From the NCBI GenBank assembly GCA_949128115.1, contig OX421961.1:82319277-82383276 (forward strand): a DNA stretch of 64,000 nucleotides, in the 5' to 3' direction. The notes beneath the pieces are model-generated. The model made no database searches, was not told the DNA's origin, and saw only the letters and a program-made list of their open reading frames with translations. How positions within the stretch are numbered: the first letter of the stretch is position 1; each line of letters starts with the position of its first letter. The DNA is from Anaspis maculata. Its lineage: Eukaryota > Arthropoda > Insecta > Coleoptera > Scraptiidae. Below, one piece after another: positions 34,468 to 44,559 of the stretch. The translations under genes and the position numbers were made by a program.

Positions 34468-35012
34468 CCGATGGCGAGGTACCTCCATATGGCCAATGTC
34501 AGAGTGAGACATATCGAAGTGGTATGGAGAATTTGCGTCACATGAGTGTGGAAAAGGATAAAAACCGCTCCTGGATATGGAAAGTCCATCTTCTCTCTGA
34601 GCACCAGGTAATAATAATACGCATAAGGGATATACTCAATCATCAGAAGCATGTCGGCCACAGCCAGGGCAGTCAATATCCTGTTTATGGGAGCGCAGGC
34701 CATGTCCTTCCGTGTGAGCACCGCAATATTCAGTATGTTGGCAACTGTGCCGAACAGACAAACCACAATGGCAAAGTACGGGTGGTAGTTGTCGGCGTAG
34801 ACCTTGGCGAAGTCCTTGAACGCACCGCCGCAGTTCACGGACGAAAGATCTTCGGTGGAGTTGACGCTTGTCTCGTTCATTGCCATCCAATCCATGAGGC
34901 TCCTTTGGAAAGTTTGCAGTTCGCTTTCGGTGAAGTTGAAACTTTGGTTGTGGAGCAAAGCTTGGAGTGTTTCGAAAAGCTTCTTTAATCGAACGGAATT
35001 CGCCATAAACAT
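34468..35012 (-). CDS. MsR: Myosuppressin receptor-like GPCR, exon A (N-terminus to TM3)
   Basis: First coding exon of a rhodopsin-class peptide receptor, reading from 35012 down to 34468 (181 codons plus 2 nt). The extracellular N-terminus has four N-glycosylation sequons (N22-Q-S, N26-F-T, N46-E-T, N51-S-T). TM1 is about residues 79-99, TM2 about 112-131 with the LAVAD aspartate at D120, and TM3 about 150-175. The DRY position reads W-R-Y (residues 177-179), a hallmark I associate with insect myosuppressin/FMRFamide-type receptors. An in-frame TAA lies upstream of the first ATG, so the start is within this exon; a second ATG two codons on (M-A-N-S) is equally possible. The exon ends GCC-ATC-GG at a GTAGGT donor. 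I see no cysteine at the usual top of TM3. Membrane location and myosuppressin ligand are inferred from family resemblance. Confidence 0.9.
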
Positions 35013-35137
35013 TATATACGGACCGTCATTTTTTGTTTGCTCGTATTATACATTACACAGCCTAAGTGGTGGTGCCGATGTGGACCGCATTTCGGCGTTG
35101 AAGATGAAGAGCCATGACAGCGTGCCCGAGTTGTCGC
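35013..35137 (-). other. 5' UTR part of receptor exon A, with splice acceptor
   Basis: On the minus strand a pyrimidine-rich run ending TTTTCCAG occurs just before 35137, a good 3' splice site, and the sequence from there to the ATG at 35012 has an in-frame TAA. The simplest reading is that exon A begins at 35137 and an upstream non-coding exon lies beyond it. The alternative is a promoter close to 35 kb. No TATA box is obvious upstream; TATATAAT sits immediately before the ATG, too close to act as a core promoter for this start. Confidence 0.5.
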
Positions 35138-35480
35138 CTGGAAAAGAAAAGAGAAGGATCAATGTTACAATCAATTGAGTATGAATACGACTAGTGTGAA
35201 TGAAACTCGAACTGAAGTGTTGATTGGGGCGCACGGACGGGGCTCTGCAGAGGTTTTCAGCGAGATGGAAAAGCGACAAAGGCGTAATGTAATATCCTGC
35301 CTACTAGTGTCTACTTACTGTGATTAAGTATATTATGTAAGTTCTACTTTTTTTAAGAATAGTTTCTAACGGGTGATCCATTTAGAGGTACTTTTTCTAG
35401 TAGGCTTTTTATGACAGATCAAATTGCCAAACAATCAAATTGCCATGGCATATTTGTTCAGTATTGTTTGACATTCGATT

Positions 35481-35972
35481 ATGGAAAAACTTACCCCGGC
35501 AAAGCGTAGTCTACAGATTGTTCAGCTGTATTATGAAAATCAGCGTTCTTCAAGAAATGTGTTTCGTGCGCTTAGAGCAATTTATGGTCTACATAATCGG
35601 CCTACCGAACGCACAATTCGCTATACCATCAAGAAATTTGAAACCCAATTTTCATTATTGGATAAGACGCTACCAAATAGACCACATCCACTACGTAGCG
35701 AAGAAAATATAGCGGCGGTAGCTGAGAGTGTACGCGAGGACTGTGATGGATCGATTCGGCGACGTTCTCAACACCTTGGCTTGTCGTATGGAACAACTTG
35801 GCGTATTTTACGCAAGGATCTTGGTTTAAAGGCATACGAAATTCAACTTGTGCAAGAATTAAAGCCAGCCGACCTTCCAAATCGTCACCGTTTCAGTCTT
35901 TGGGCTCTTGAAAAGCTTGAAGAAGATCCACTGTTTTCGATCACGCTTCGGGCCGGTGAATTGGCCGCCTAG
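35481..35972 (+). pseudogene. Mariner-like transposase, N-terminal DNA-binding part
   Basis: Starts M-E-K-L-T-P-A-K-R and reads through a helix-turn-helix region (IVQLYYENQRSSRNVFRALR, then NRPTERTIRY) and a second HTH-like region (RRRSQHLGLSYGTTWRILRK). After LEKLEEDPLF it leaves the transposase frame, at about 35935-35950, and ends ITLRAGELAA. The part carrying the first two catalytic acidic residues is missing, so it cannot be a catalyst. Confidence 0.88.
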
Positions 35973-36132
35973 ATCGTGTGATATCACGCCTTTAGACTTC
36001 TTTCTTTGGGGCTACGTGAAGTCCAAAGTCTACGTGAATAAGCCGGCTACGATTGAGCAATTGGAAGCGAACATTTCTCGCGTCATTCGCGAAATACCAG
36101 TCGATATGCTCGAACGCGTCGTGCAAAATTAG
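35945..36132 (+). pseudogene. Mariner-like transposase, C-terminal part, shifted frame
   Basis: In a frame shifted from the N-terminal piece: GPVNWPPRSCDITPLDFFLW, then GYVKSKVYVNKP and a tail ending ERVVQN. PLDFFLWG contains the last catalytic acidic residue of this transposase group. The deletion junction lies within about 20 bases of 35940. Confidence 0.88.
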
Positions 36133-36529
36133 AACTCCAGAATGGACCTCCTTAGACGTAGTAACGGCCAACATTTGAAAGAAATAATATTGAAGAAGTA
36201 AATGTCAAAAATCCTTTTGTCGTACGATAATTAAAGTTACCCAGTAAAATTAATATTTTGATATTTTTTTAATTTTTGAAAAAAGTACCTCTAAATGGAT
36301 CACCCGTTATTTCACTAGATTTCTTTGAATACTTAGCAGTATTCTATACCTTTTATCCAAAAGAGCGACGAGGCGAGAAGACGAAGACATAAAAGAAAGA
36401 TTTTGTTTGCAATCGATACAATCGTACATTCATCATTATGCACTAGTGATTCACTATTACGCAAGAGACAATATGGCTGCCAATTCCGCCTAAAAGCTGC
36501 TAGGGAGAGTTGGGACTAGAGCTGTAAAT

Positions 36530-36640
36530 AAATATCGATAATATCGAAAACTTCGATTATCGAAACTTGGAAAGATCGATATTATCGATATCGATTATCG
36601 ATATCGAATATCGATATCGATATTATCGATTAGATTTTTT
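36530..36640. repeat. TATCGATA-rich simple repeat
   Basis: Interleaved ATCGAT, TATCGATA and ATATCGA words over about 110 bp, starting after GGGACTAGAGCTGTAAATA. Possibly one end of a hAT-type element (TAGAGCTGTAAA) whose other end I could not find. TATCGATA also equals the insect DRE core, so protein binding is possible. Confidence 0.6.
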
Positions 36641-36789
36641 CGAGGGTATACTTTGATATTTTCGATATTATTAAAATTTTTATACGATATATCCGATAAA
36701 TATTATATCCAGTCCGATTATTCATTCCCCACTACTCATGTTATTGCTTTTATTCACAATGAGTTAGCAATCGATACATTCCTAACTTT

Positions 36790-36845
36790 TAAGAAGTTGG
36801 AAAGTGAATAGAATAGAATAGAAAGAATAGAAAGTTTATTTCTTA
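36790..36845 (+). repeat. (GAATA)n microsatellite
   Basis: GAATAGAATAGAATAGAAAG-type repeats at 36806-36835. Confidence 0.8.
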
Positions 36846-37137
36846 TGCCTTGCGGTGTTGAAATGGAACCCGCTTGCGGCGGGAATGATTCCTTACAGGT
36901 TGAAAAATAATGTCACTTTCGGACCACGGGCGGAAAGTGACGTATGAAGAGAGGTGATCTGATCTAAACAGCTGTGGCGGAGCGCGGAGTGTTGATGGAT
37001 GCGTTGTTTGAAAAGGTTGCCTATGCCTACCTGATAAAAACGTTTGATGCGAAAAACTTTAATAAAAGCCAATTATCTGCATTTAGGTAAACTGGATCAT
37101 TGTGAATAAAGTCCTATACATATCACGGAGTAAAGGG

Positions 37138-37750
37138 TAATTACAGCCTACGGGATTCTATCTCACCTCGGCACGCCTCGGTAATACATATACTTACTAC
37201 GTTTCCATGGAGAATTGAAATCGATTTGAAAACGGTATCGGGATTGGAAACTGCATGTAAACACTTGCAGAACTGTATCCAAATCGATTTGAGTTTCAAG
37301 GTCGATTCGGCAAATTCTGGGATCGTATCGGGATCGGATCGAAATTACTCATGGAAACACAATCGGATTGGATCGAAACATCAACAAACAAACAGAAACT
37401 GACACATAGCAATGAGTAAAACCGCTGTTCTGGTCGCATCGAGGGTCGCATTCATACTTGCACCTGTTGTCTGCACTTCTGCCTTCTGCACACTTGCAGT
37501 TTGCAGAGTATTTGCACTTTCTTTGATACGTTAGGTTGGGATAGTTTTAGGTTAGGGTTAGACTCACATGACAGATATGTAAACAGAATTCAAATCGATT
37601 TGAATACCGAGTTCGAACCACTCATGTGAACACTTCCGTATTCAATCCCGATACCGTTTTCAAATCGATTTCAATTCTCCATGGAAACGTAGTAACTGAA
37701 TCTCTTGGCTGTAATGAGACGCTTTTCACCTCGGTATGTAATATACTATT
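37138..37750. repeat. Repeat interrupted by a 496-bp palindromic MITE
   Basis: Left piece (37138-37196) and right piece (37693-37750) are together equivalent to the uninterrupted copy at 7144-7255. The right end runs on to GTAATATACTATTTTT. Confidence 0.78.
37197..37692. mobile_element. 496-bp TA-flanked MITE
   Basis: CTACGTTTCCATGGAGAATT and its exact complement close the element, with TA at 37195-37196 and 37693-37694. Arms continue through GAAATCGATTTGAAAACGGT and its complement. The centre (37400-37550) is unique. Confidence 0.88.
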
Positions 37751-38317
37751 TTTCACTACTAGCCATGAAGTACATCATTATTAACCTGTTCCTGAACTAA
37801 AAAGGCGATTTTCTAGTAGGTACCTAGTAAAAAAAATACTATACAGGTGTCCGGTGAGTGAACTGACACAGCTCAAGAGTATATCCAGTTTTTCAAGGCG
37901 GTTCAGGATCTGGCTCCAAAATTCTCCTAATTCGCCTTCCGTTTCGGAGTTACAGGGTGATTCATGGTGTTGGTCGAGAACTTCCTATGGCCATATCTTT
38001 CGAGTGGATCAATAGATATAATTGGTTGAAATTCGGCATTTGCATTCTTATGCTTAGGCTCGTTAAAGGGCCACTTCGATCAATTTAGAAAGTGCAGGTC
38101 CGAACTTTGAAAAATTTTTACCCTCAAGTTTTTTATGGAAAAAGTCACCCTGTAGAAAAGTTTTTTAAAAGTGACATTAAATTCAGATTCTGCATGAAAA
38201 ATACAACAAGTAACGCTACTTGTCTGGTTTGGCACGAATTCGCTGTTTTGAGGAAACGCTTAATGCGACTCTTAAAATTTTTTCAGAACTTCAATTCTCA
38301 GTCAGGCATAATTGGAA

Positions 38318-40975
38318 ACAAGCGAATATGCCACATAGACATGAGGCTCAGTAGCGCACTTCCTTTTTGAAGGATTAGTGAACGCAAGATGTTAAGTAAC
38401 TAGGGTTCTACTCTACCGTTATTTGGGCAAACAATTTCAATATGGCGGCCAAAATTTCGGCAGAATAATGAAATTTCGCTTGAAAATCAGAATGATCGTA
38501 CTAGACAAAGGTAAGTTCCAAGTTTCATGGAGATCGTTCCACTAATAAGAAATTTCAATATGGCGGCCAAGATGGCGGTAAAATCATGAAACTCAGCTTG
38601 AGAATGAGAATGATCATCCGAGACAAGAGTAACTTTCAAGTTTCATGAAAATCCTTCCACTTATAAGAGATTTCAATATGGCGGCGAAGATGGTGGCGGA
38701 ATCATGGAATTTGGCTTGAAAATGAAAATGATCATACGAGACAAATGTCAGTTCCAAGTTTCATGAAAATCCTTACACTAATTAGAAATTTCAATATGGC
38801 AGCCAAGATGGCGGCAGAATCATGAAATTCAGCTTGAAAATAAGAATGATCGTACTAGACAAGGATAAGTTTCAAGTTTCATGACAATCGTTCCACTAAT
38901 AAGAGACTTCAATATGGCAGCCAAGATGGCGGCGGAATTATGAAAGCCAATCTGCCTATTTGGTTCTTGAGGGTCTCAGCTATCCATTGGATAAAGTTCA
39001 ATTTTTAAGGGCTGTAGCTTTATTTCCCGAAGAGAAGTTCAACTTCTTCGAAGTGCACAGGAGACAGGAGATCTCTGTTTTTTGATAATAATGATAACAA
39101 TTTATGCATAAAAAAATAGTGCCTAATGGCCACCTTTGGGGACATCAGCTATCCATCGGAAAAAGTTCCAAGGCTCTTGCTTCAATTCTCGAGAAGGAGT
39201 ACAGCATCCTAGTTTCTACACGGACAGACAGACAGACAGACGAACCGGCCACATAAGCGTCATTCTGTTACTCATAAAAGAATGTTTTACAACTGATTTC
39301 GACCTCCTGAACACGAATATCGGGCTTATTTTTGAATCGGAATAATTCTTTTTTATCGAAAAACCAAAAAAATGGTAGTCTGTCACATGATTTTTAGTGA
39401 TACCTACCTACTTTTTTTTTGTTATTGAGCGAACATGTTCCATAGTTTGAGTGCCCGTTATCCTTCAGGTACCTAGTAATGCCTATTTTAAAATGTTAAA
39501 TAGTGTTAATGGCACGTCTGATTTTAAATTTGTAGGGACGCGTATATACGCCGAGCCGTAGTTTTGCGGTCGTTTTCAAAAAATCATACCAATTGACCCG
39601 AAGGTCGTATCGAAGTGGAGTTTTTGTCAAAAGAAAGTTCAAATTGTTCCCTAAATATAATCCCGTACATGCAGTGATGTATTTTCATGAAAACATGTAG
39701 CTACCCCGCTACCCGCATATCGTAACTTTCAACATCTAACTGCGAATTCCAGCACTTAATCGGCGAAGCCGCCTCACAGCAAAATGTTATTATTGTAATT
39801 GTTTATGATTATTTCGGAAAGATTTTTCTTGGTTCGCGTACCAAGGCCATGAGCTACCCATTCAAGTTGAAATATTTTCTGTATTGGATTCCGTTTTGTT
39901 CGGAGAAAAGGATATCAAGCACCAGCAAGCAACGAATAATCTTTTGCGGCCGAGCCGTAGCTTCGGGGTCATTTTCAAAAATTCATAACTATTGACCGGT
40001 ACCACGCACCGATGTGGAATTTTCATTTAAATCAAGTTCAAATTCTCTTCTAAATTTAACTCCACATATGTATTATTGTAAAATGATAAGAACGGGTACT
40101 TGATCGCATGTGATAACTTTCGAAATCAGCCCGGCTTCTGAAATGCAGCATTCAATAGAGATGTCAAGTACAGTTACTTTTGAGTAATCGAAGTATCCGT
40201 TACTTTTATGACGAGTACTCGTTACTTTGTATCCGTTACCGAGTACGATTACTACGGGACGGGAGTCCGGGTCCGGGTCCGGGTCGGAACAAGATTGAAA
40301 ATAATATGCGACGCGCGACGCAGCGAATACGATTACCTACTACAGGACTCGAGTCCGGATCCGGGTAGGGAAAGGAAAACAAGATTGAAAATAATATGCG
40401 CACCTCAGAGCGACGAGTCTCCGAGTCCGAATCCAGAACCCCGGGACCCGAGAGCCGAGATCCGGATCCGAGTACTCGAGTAGTATGATTATGATTAGAT
40501 ATTATCACGATTCACGAGCGACTACACTAAATAATTATGCCTTTAGGGCTTCGGATTTTCCCGCGGAATCGCAGATATCCCATCCCATGATTATTTCTAT
40601 TCATTTTTACAATTCATACGACTCGAGGACTACGAAGTAACGAAGTATAAAGTAACGAGTATTTTTGAAAATCAGTATTCGGTACTTCGGATCCGATAAA
40701 GTAACGGATACTTTGTAACGGATAGTTACAATATTGACATCTCTAGCATTCAACGGCGATGCCGCGTCACACTAATTTGTTATTATTGCAATTGTTTATC
40801 GTTATTTCGTCGAGATTTTTCTTGGTTCGGGATACAAGGCCATGAGCTACCCATTAGAGTGAAATGTTTTTGCAAAAACCTTTTCGTCTAGGACTAGATG
40901 CTGTGATGGACGGACAAAGCGAGGACAAAAGCGCCTTCCCGTTTGGAGAAGTGCGCTAAAAAATAGTTTTATGCA
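38318..40975 (+). repeat. GGCGGC-family element, near complete, with hAT insertion
   Basis: Leader AAACAAGCGAATATGCCAC, a TAGCGCACTTC motif (38350), five tandem ~110-bp units (38440-38945) each with CAATATGGC(G/A)GCCAAGATGG, GACAGACAGACAGAC at 39228-39242, ACCGGCCACATAAGCGTCAT, and a right end GTTTGGAGAAGTGCGCTA. TAGCGCACTTC and GAAGTGCGCTA are inverted and may be the true termini. It is collinear with 59570-61290 except for the 590-bp insertion at 40156. No transposase. Confidence 0.8.
40156..40745. mobile_element. hAT-type element, 590 bp, 8-bp target duplication
   Basis: TAGAGATGTCAA and TTGACATCTCTA ends, flanked by GCATTCAA (40148-40155, 40746-40753). The collinear copy near 61040 has a single GCATTCAA and no insertion. 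Subterminal CCGTTAC / GTAACGG and GAGTACTCG words recur many times. Arginine-rich open frames here come from these repeats and are not genes. Confidence 0.93.
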
Positions 40976-41374
40976 GTGGTTCTAACTTGACTATACTTCG
41001 ATTTTTTAAACATAATAATACAGCATTATTTGTTCAAATAGTGAAAAAGCACCGAACCGGAATCAATTTTTTTACAGTAATTTTTGAAAGTCATATCATG
41101 TGCTTTTTTGTTTGATCATTATCTTAAAAATAGAAAGAGGGATCTGAAAACCAGTAAAAACTAAAAAAAACAGTTTTTTCAGATACCTCTTTGAACAGCA
41201 AATTCTATTGAGTCAATACCAATCAATTTCACTCTTAAAGCTCAACATTTAAAGTAGAGTTTCTATGGCGACAGATAATTTCTGACCTCATAGCAGCAGC
41301 AGCTGGTACCAGGCCATGAGATCCTTCGAACTGCGTTTTGTCGGAAGATTTTGAGACGTACAAGAAAGCTTCCA

Positions 41375-41640
41375 TGGATTTTGTTCGCTGAAGAAGCGCA
41401 GTTCACCTGAGAGTATGATTTTGAGGAACACTATACAGTATAAATTCTCATTTATAGTCATATCACGAAAACCCCATGCCAATGAACAAACAATCTCATC
41501 CCCAACATAAATGTCCTGAAAATGCTTGGTGCAGGATAATCGATGTTCATCCAGTAGGACCTCAATTCTTCGCGGAGCGACTGACGGAACCGCCGATGTA
41601 CGAAGAATTTCTTCGAAATACTTCCCGGGACTATTTGAAG
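41375..41640 (+). pseudogene. Transposase fossil, Tc1/mariner-type catalytic region
   Basis: WILFAEEAQFT then TGA in one frame. After a frameshift a 58-codon open run starts ENPMPMNKQS (41467) and continues with NAWCRIIDVHPVGPQFF, ERLTEPPMYEEFLRN and ends RDYLK. The spacing of ENP, W-C-x-I-I, VGP-F, RLT and Y-x-x-FLR follows the core of eukaryotic IS630/mariner-type transposases. It has stops and a frameshift, and no recognisable ends. It is not the missing part of the element at 35369 in any direct sense. Confidence 0.65.
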
Positions 41641-42560
41641 GTAAATAAATAAAGTTTCAAACCAAAATATCTTGGAAATGAAGCCTCTAATCAAAATTTT
41701 GCATAAGTAACTTTTTTTTCTAAATTGAATGTGAAAAAAATAGTCGGGGGATGTGAAAAGGGGGATAAAAAAAGGAACACTCGCCCATTATCTACCCCCT
41801 ATGAAATTTTTTGATAAATCGCGGTATCACTATTCGATGAGGACTTATTTAGGTAAACTTTGGTTCAAATTTAATCAAAATCGGTTCAACGGTTCAAAAG
41901 TTACGGTTAAAAACCGATTTTAAAACGTCAACTTCAACACCCTGTATATTTTTAAGGAAGCATTTTGGGACCATGAGTTTGATCTCCATTCACCATTCGG
42001 CCTTATTTTTGATGGGGAATCATCCTTCGAAGTTTGTAATAACCAGTACCTAACACCCTGTATATTTTGTGTTCGACTACGAAAAGAATTTTTGCGAAGA
42101 AAACAAAGAGGTAAATTGATAGCATGCAGAGGACGACCCAATAATATTAAAAAAAACTGACCATATCTTTAGAGCGTAGTGCATTAAAATGGATTATGTT
42201 AAATTTTGTTGGTAGTAATATTGCACATATTTTTAGCCGTTTGTTTGTTATTTAGTACAGTTCATGTTGGCTTTACAGTTGTAGAAATGAATTCTATGTA
42301 AATAATTTATTCATAAATTGCGGCTTTTTTTACGGCTCAAACTACATTAGACGAAAGCTGTAATTATTTGTTTAATACTCGGTTATTTTTGGTACCTACT
42401 TCGTTTGAAACAGATTCTCAAACATGGTTCAAATTACTTACGTATGATGTTGTCTACCTAGCTTTGTTATGCAATAATGATATGGTTTTCTTCAGTCGTT
42501 TCACAGAACTTCCTATTTTGTAGTACCATCCATCTATCCATCTAGTTCCAACAGCGAATT
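41641..42560. other. No gene recognised; repeat debris
   Basis: AAGTTTCAAACC...GAAATGAAGCCTCTAATCAA (41652-41695) recurs at 48870-48920. CACCCTGTATATTTT appears twice (41938, 42053), resembling transposon ends. Confidence 0.45.
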
Positions 42561-42562
42561 TA

Positions 42563-42901
42563 AGGACAGAGTTATATTGGTGAAATATGGCGTTGCGGAA
42601 TCAATCAGTGTGGGTTTATTCCTTGACAGAAATTTACCATTCAGGTCTTTTTAGAAAGCTACAAGGATGTACTTTGGTTTGAGCCTATGCCTATAGACAT
42701 TTCCGAAATCCAAAAACTATTTTTTCAAAACTTGAATTTTATTGGATCCTGAAAATATCTATAGGCTCAAACCAAAGTAACTACATCCTTGTAGCTTCAA
42801 AAAAAAAAAAAAAAAAAAATGAATGATAGATTTCTGTCAAGGAATAAACTCAAACGGATTGATTCCGCAACGCCCCATTTTATCCATTTAACTCCGTTCC
42901 T
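42563..42901. mobile_element. 339-bp TA-flanked palindrome
   Basis: AGGACAGAGTTA and TAACTCCGTTCCT at the ends, with TA at 42561-42562 and 42902-42903. Inner pairing includes GCGTTGCGGAATC / GATTCCGCAACGC and AGGCTCAAACCAAAGTA with its counterpart. A 20-base A run sits in the right arm. Half of a related copy is at 16985-17132. Confidence 0.82.
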
Positions 42902-42903
42902 TA

Positions 42904-43330
42904 TTATTGTTAGCTAATTGAGATATTAGGTGCTTTCCTTTTACATCCTGAACTGAGTATTCTGACCTAAATTGTTAGAGGTATCTCACTTTCGCGCATG
43001 TGATTTCTCGCTCTTTCTCTCTCTAACTTAGATCAAATCAGTGAGTTTTGTTGAAAAAGGAAAGCACCTATTTTCTCTGATGGATTCTAGGTCAGTGCTG
43101 GGTGGATTTATATAGGTAGTACCTACATATTGTATCAACTGTACCTTTAATAATATTATAAATAATAATAATAATAATAATTATTTCACACAAAAAATTA
43201 AATAAGTCGTACTTGCCAACCTTGCGAAGTGATTCATCTCTTCGTAGAGTTGTAATTGTTGATTTCAAAGAGGTTTTATTCGTCTGTCCTCAAAACAATG
43301 CGTAATTAACGGTTTTCTTCGAGTTCCAGT
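42904..43330. other. No gene recognised
   Basis: AT-rich; an (ATA)n run near 43155-43180. Nothing else supported. Confidence 0.4.
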
Positions 43331-43335
43331 AATAT

Positions 43336-43549
43336 AATAGTATATTATTCAACAAGCGGGTAATGATTGCTTTTTACTCATGAGGATGCAGTTTGTCGGC
43401 ACGAGCCTTGGCGGGTGTCGTAAAGCATTCGAATGAGTAATAACCATTACCCGCGAGTAGAATATACCTACTATGCTTTATCCAGTCTTATTGAAAAATG
43501 CAGGCATGTATGCGCGTGATAATGCGTGCACTATTCTATGGGATTGGAT
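43336..43549. repeat. Repeat with ATAGTATATTATTCAACA end, copy 2
   Basis: Reverse-complement partner of 22835-23000. This copy has about 50 extra bases (43388-43435, including TCGGCACGAGCCTTGGCG) in the middle. Confidence 0.72.
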
Positions 43550-43594
43550 GAACTGTTTAAATTTAGTGAAAGTTTTACCTTCGTCCACACATTG

Positions 43595-43832
43595 ACCGTC
43601 AGTTCCACAAAAGAGATGATCAGCGATCAAGGCTGATTGCAGATTAACTGAACTTTTTTCTACTAAATGCTAGGTGATTAACCACAAAAAATGCCTAAAA
43701 TCTGTACTAGACCCATCATCTTTTCATTATTGACAGATAAACCAGCATTTCCATTGATCAGTAGGCTACAAATTGACAACAAAAATCGCGAATCAACTGA
43801 TCTCGAATTATCTTTTTTGTGGAACCCAGGGT
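43595..43832. mobile_element. Intact ~230-bp MITE (GTTCCAC ends)
   Basis: GTTCCACAAAAGA at 43602 and TCTTTTTTGTGGAAC ending 43825 are inverted, with a few more matching bases outside (ACCgTCA / TGGGT). Matches the split copy at 4591-6411. Also shared: GATCAGCGATCAAGGCTGAT and AATGGAAATGCTGGTTTA (as complement). Confidence 0.85.
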
Positions 43833-44557
43833 GAGACTGTTTGAAAATAGCAAATTTTAGCCGACACTCGAGTCTTTTAATTTTTAAGCCTCGCCAGACC
43901 TAGTGGCGGAGGCTATTTGTGGCCGCTTTTTTTTTTCGTGATAATTATTTTTATTTTTTTTTCTCGTTCCTCGTTTCTCGTTTCTCGTTTCTTAACAAAA
44001 TTTACCTAAATCTTCCGTATCTCTTGAACGGTTCAATATATCCAGTTCATTATTTCGCTAATCGAATCTCAACTATTGCAGGTTGATACCGACGACGTTT
44101 GAAGATGATCGGTCAAATATAAACAATCTTTAACAACAATAAAGAATGCACAACTCGTGAAACTCATTTAAAATAGAGAAAACGCATGGATGTCAGCCTT
44201 TCCATCATCATATCTTTGGATTTAATGAAGCTTTGTGCCTATTTTTTTTTTTTAAATTAAAGTACATATCCAGATCTTTGTTACAGTGTGACAGCGATTG
44301 AGAAAACAATGGTTTATTACTATTTATAAGGTTTATAAACATTTTCATCGGCTATGAATGCAGCATGATTCTCAATCAGCGAGGAAAAGACTACCTATTT
44401 TATCTCAGGTCACATTTGGCAAATATGTTTCGATATCACTTCATTGAAGTTTTAGAGTAGGTACCATCATTATAAATTTTTTGCCAAGCAAGTTTCAAAC
44501 AGTTTCCAAGCTAATAGACTAGGATCATTTTTGAAAAAGTGGCCTGGAAAGTGGTTC
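43833..44557. other. No gene recognised
   Basis: A CTCGTTTCTCGTTTCTCG simple repeat at 43963-43992; otherwise AT-rich sequence. Confidence 0.45.
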
Positions 44558-44559
44558 TA

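Larger units (their letters stand above)
35369..36307 (+). mobile_element. Internally deleted mariner-like element with intact ends
   Basis: Terminal inverted repeats of 28 bp (35369-35396 and 36280-36307) are perfect by eye, starting ACGGGTGATCCATTTAGAGG, and lie between TA dinucleotides (35367-35368, 36308-36309). Total length is 939 bp, shorter than a full element of this kind (about 1.3-1.4 kb). It contains the two transposase pieces listed next. With intact ends it could be moved by a full-length relative. Confidence 0.92.

Noticed and set aside
34524..35178. Open frames antisense to the receptor exon
   Set aside because: Shadow frames of exon A, whose protein is clearly a seven-helix receptor.
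38440..38945. CRISPR-like direct repeats
   Set aside because: Units are about 110 bp and contiguous, with no unique spacers, in eukaryotic DNA. It is a tandem array within a mobile repeat.
40208..40508. Overlapping open frames rich in Arg, Val, Gly and Pro
   Set aside because: They come from GGGTCCGGG and GAGTACTCG repeats inside the 590-bp hAT-type element and occur on both strands.
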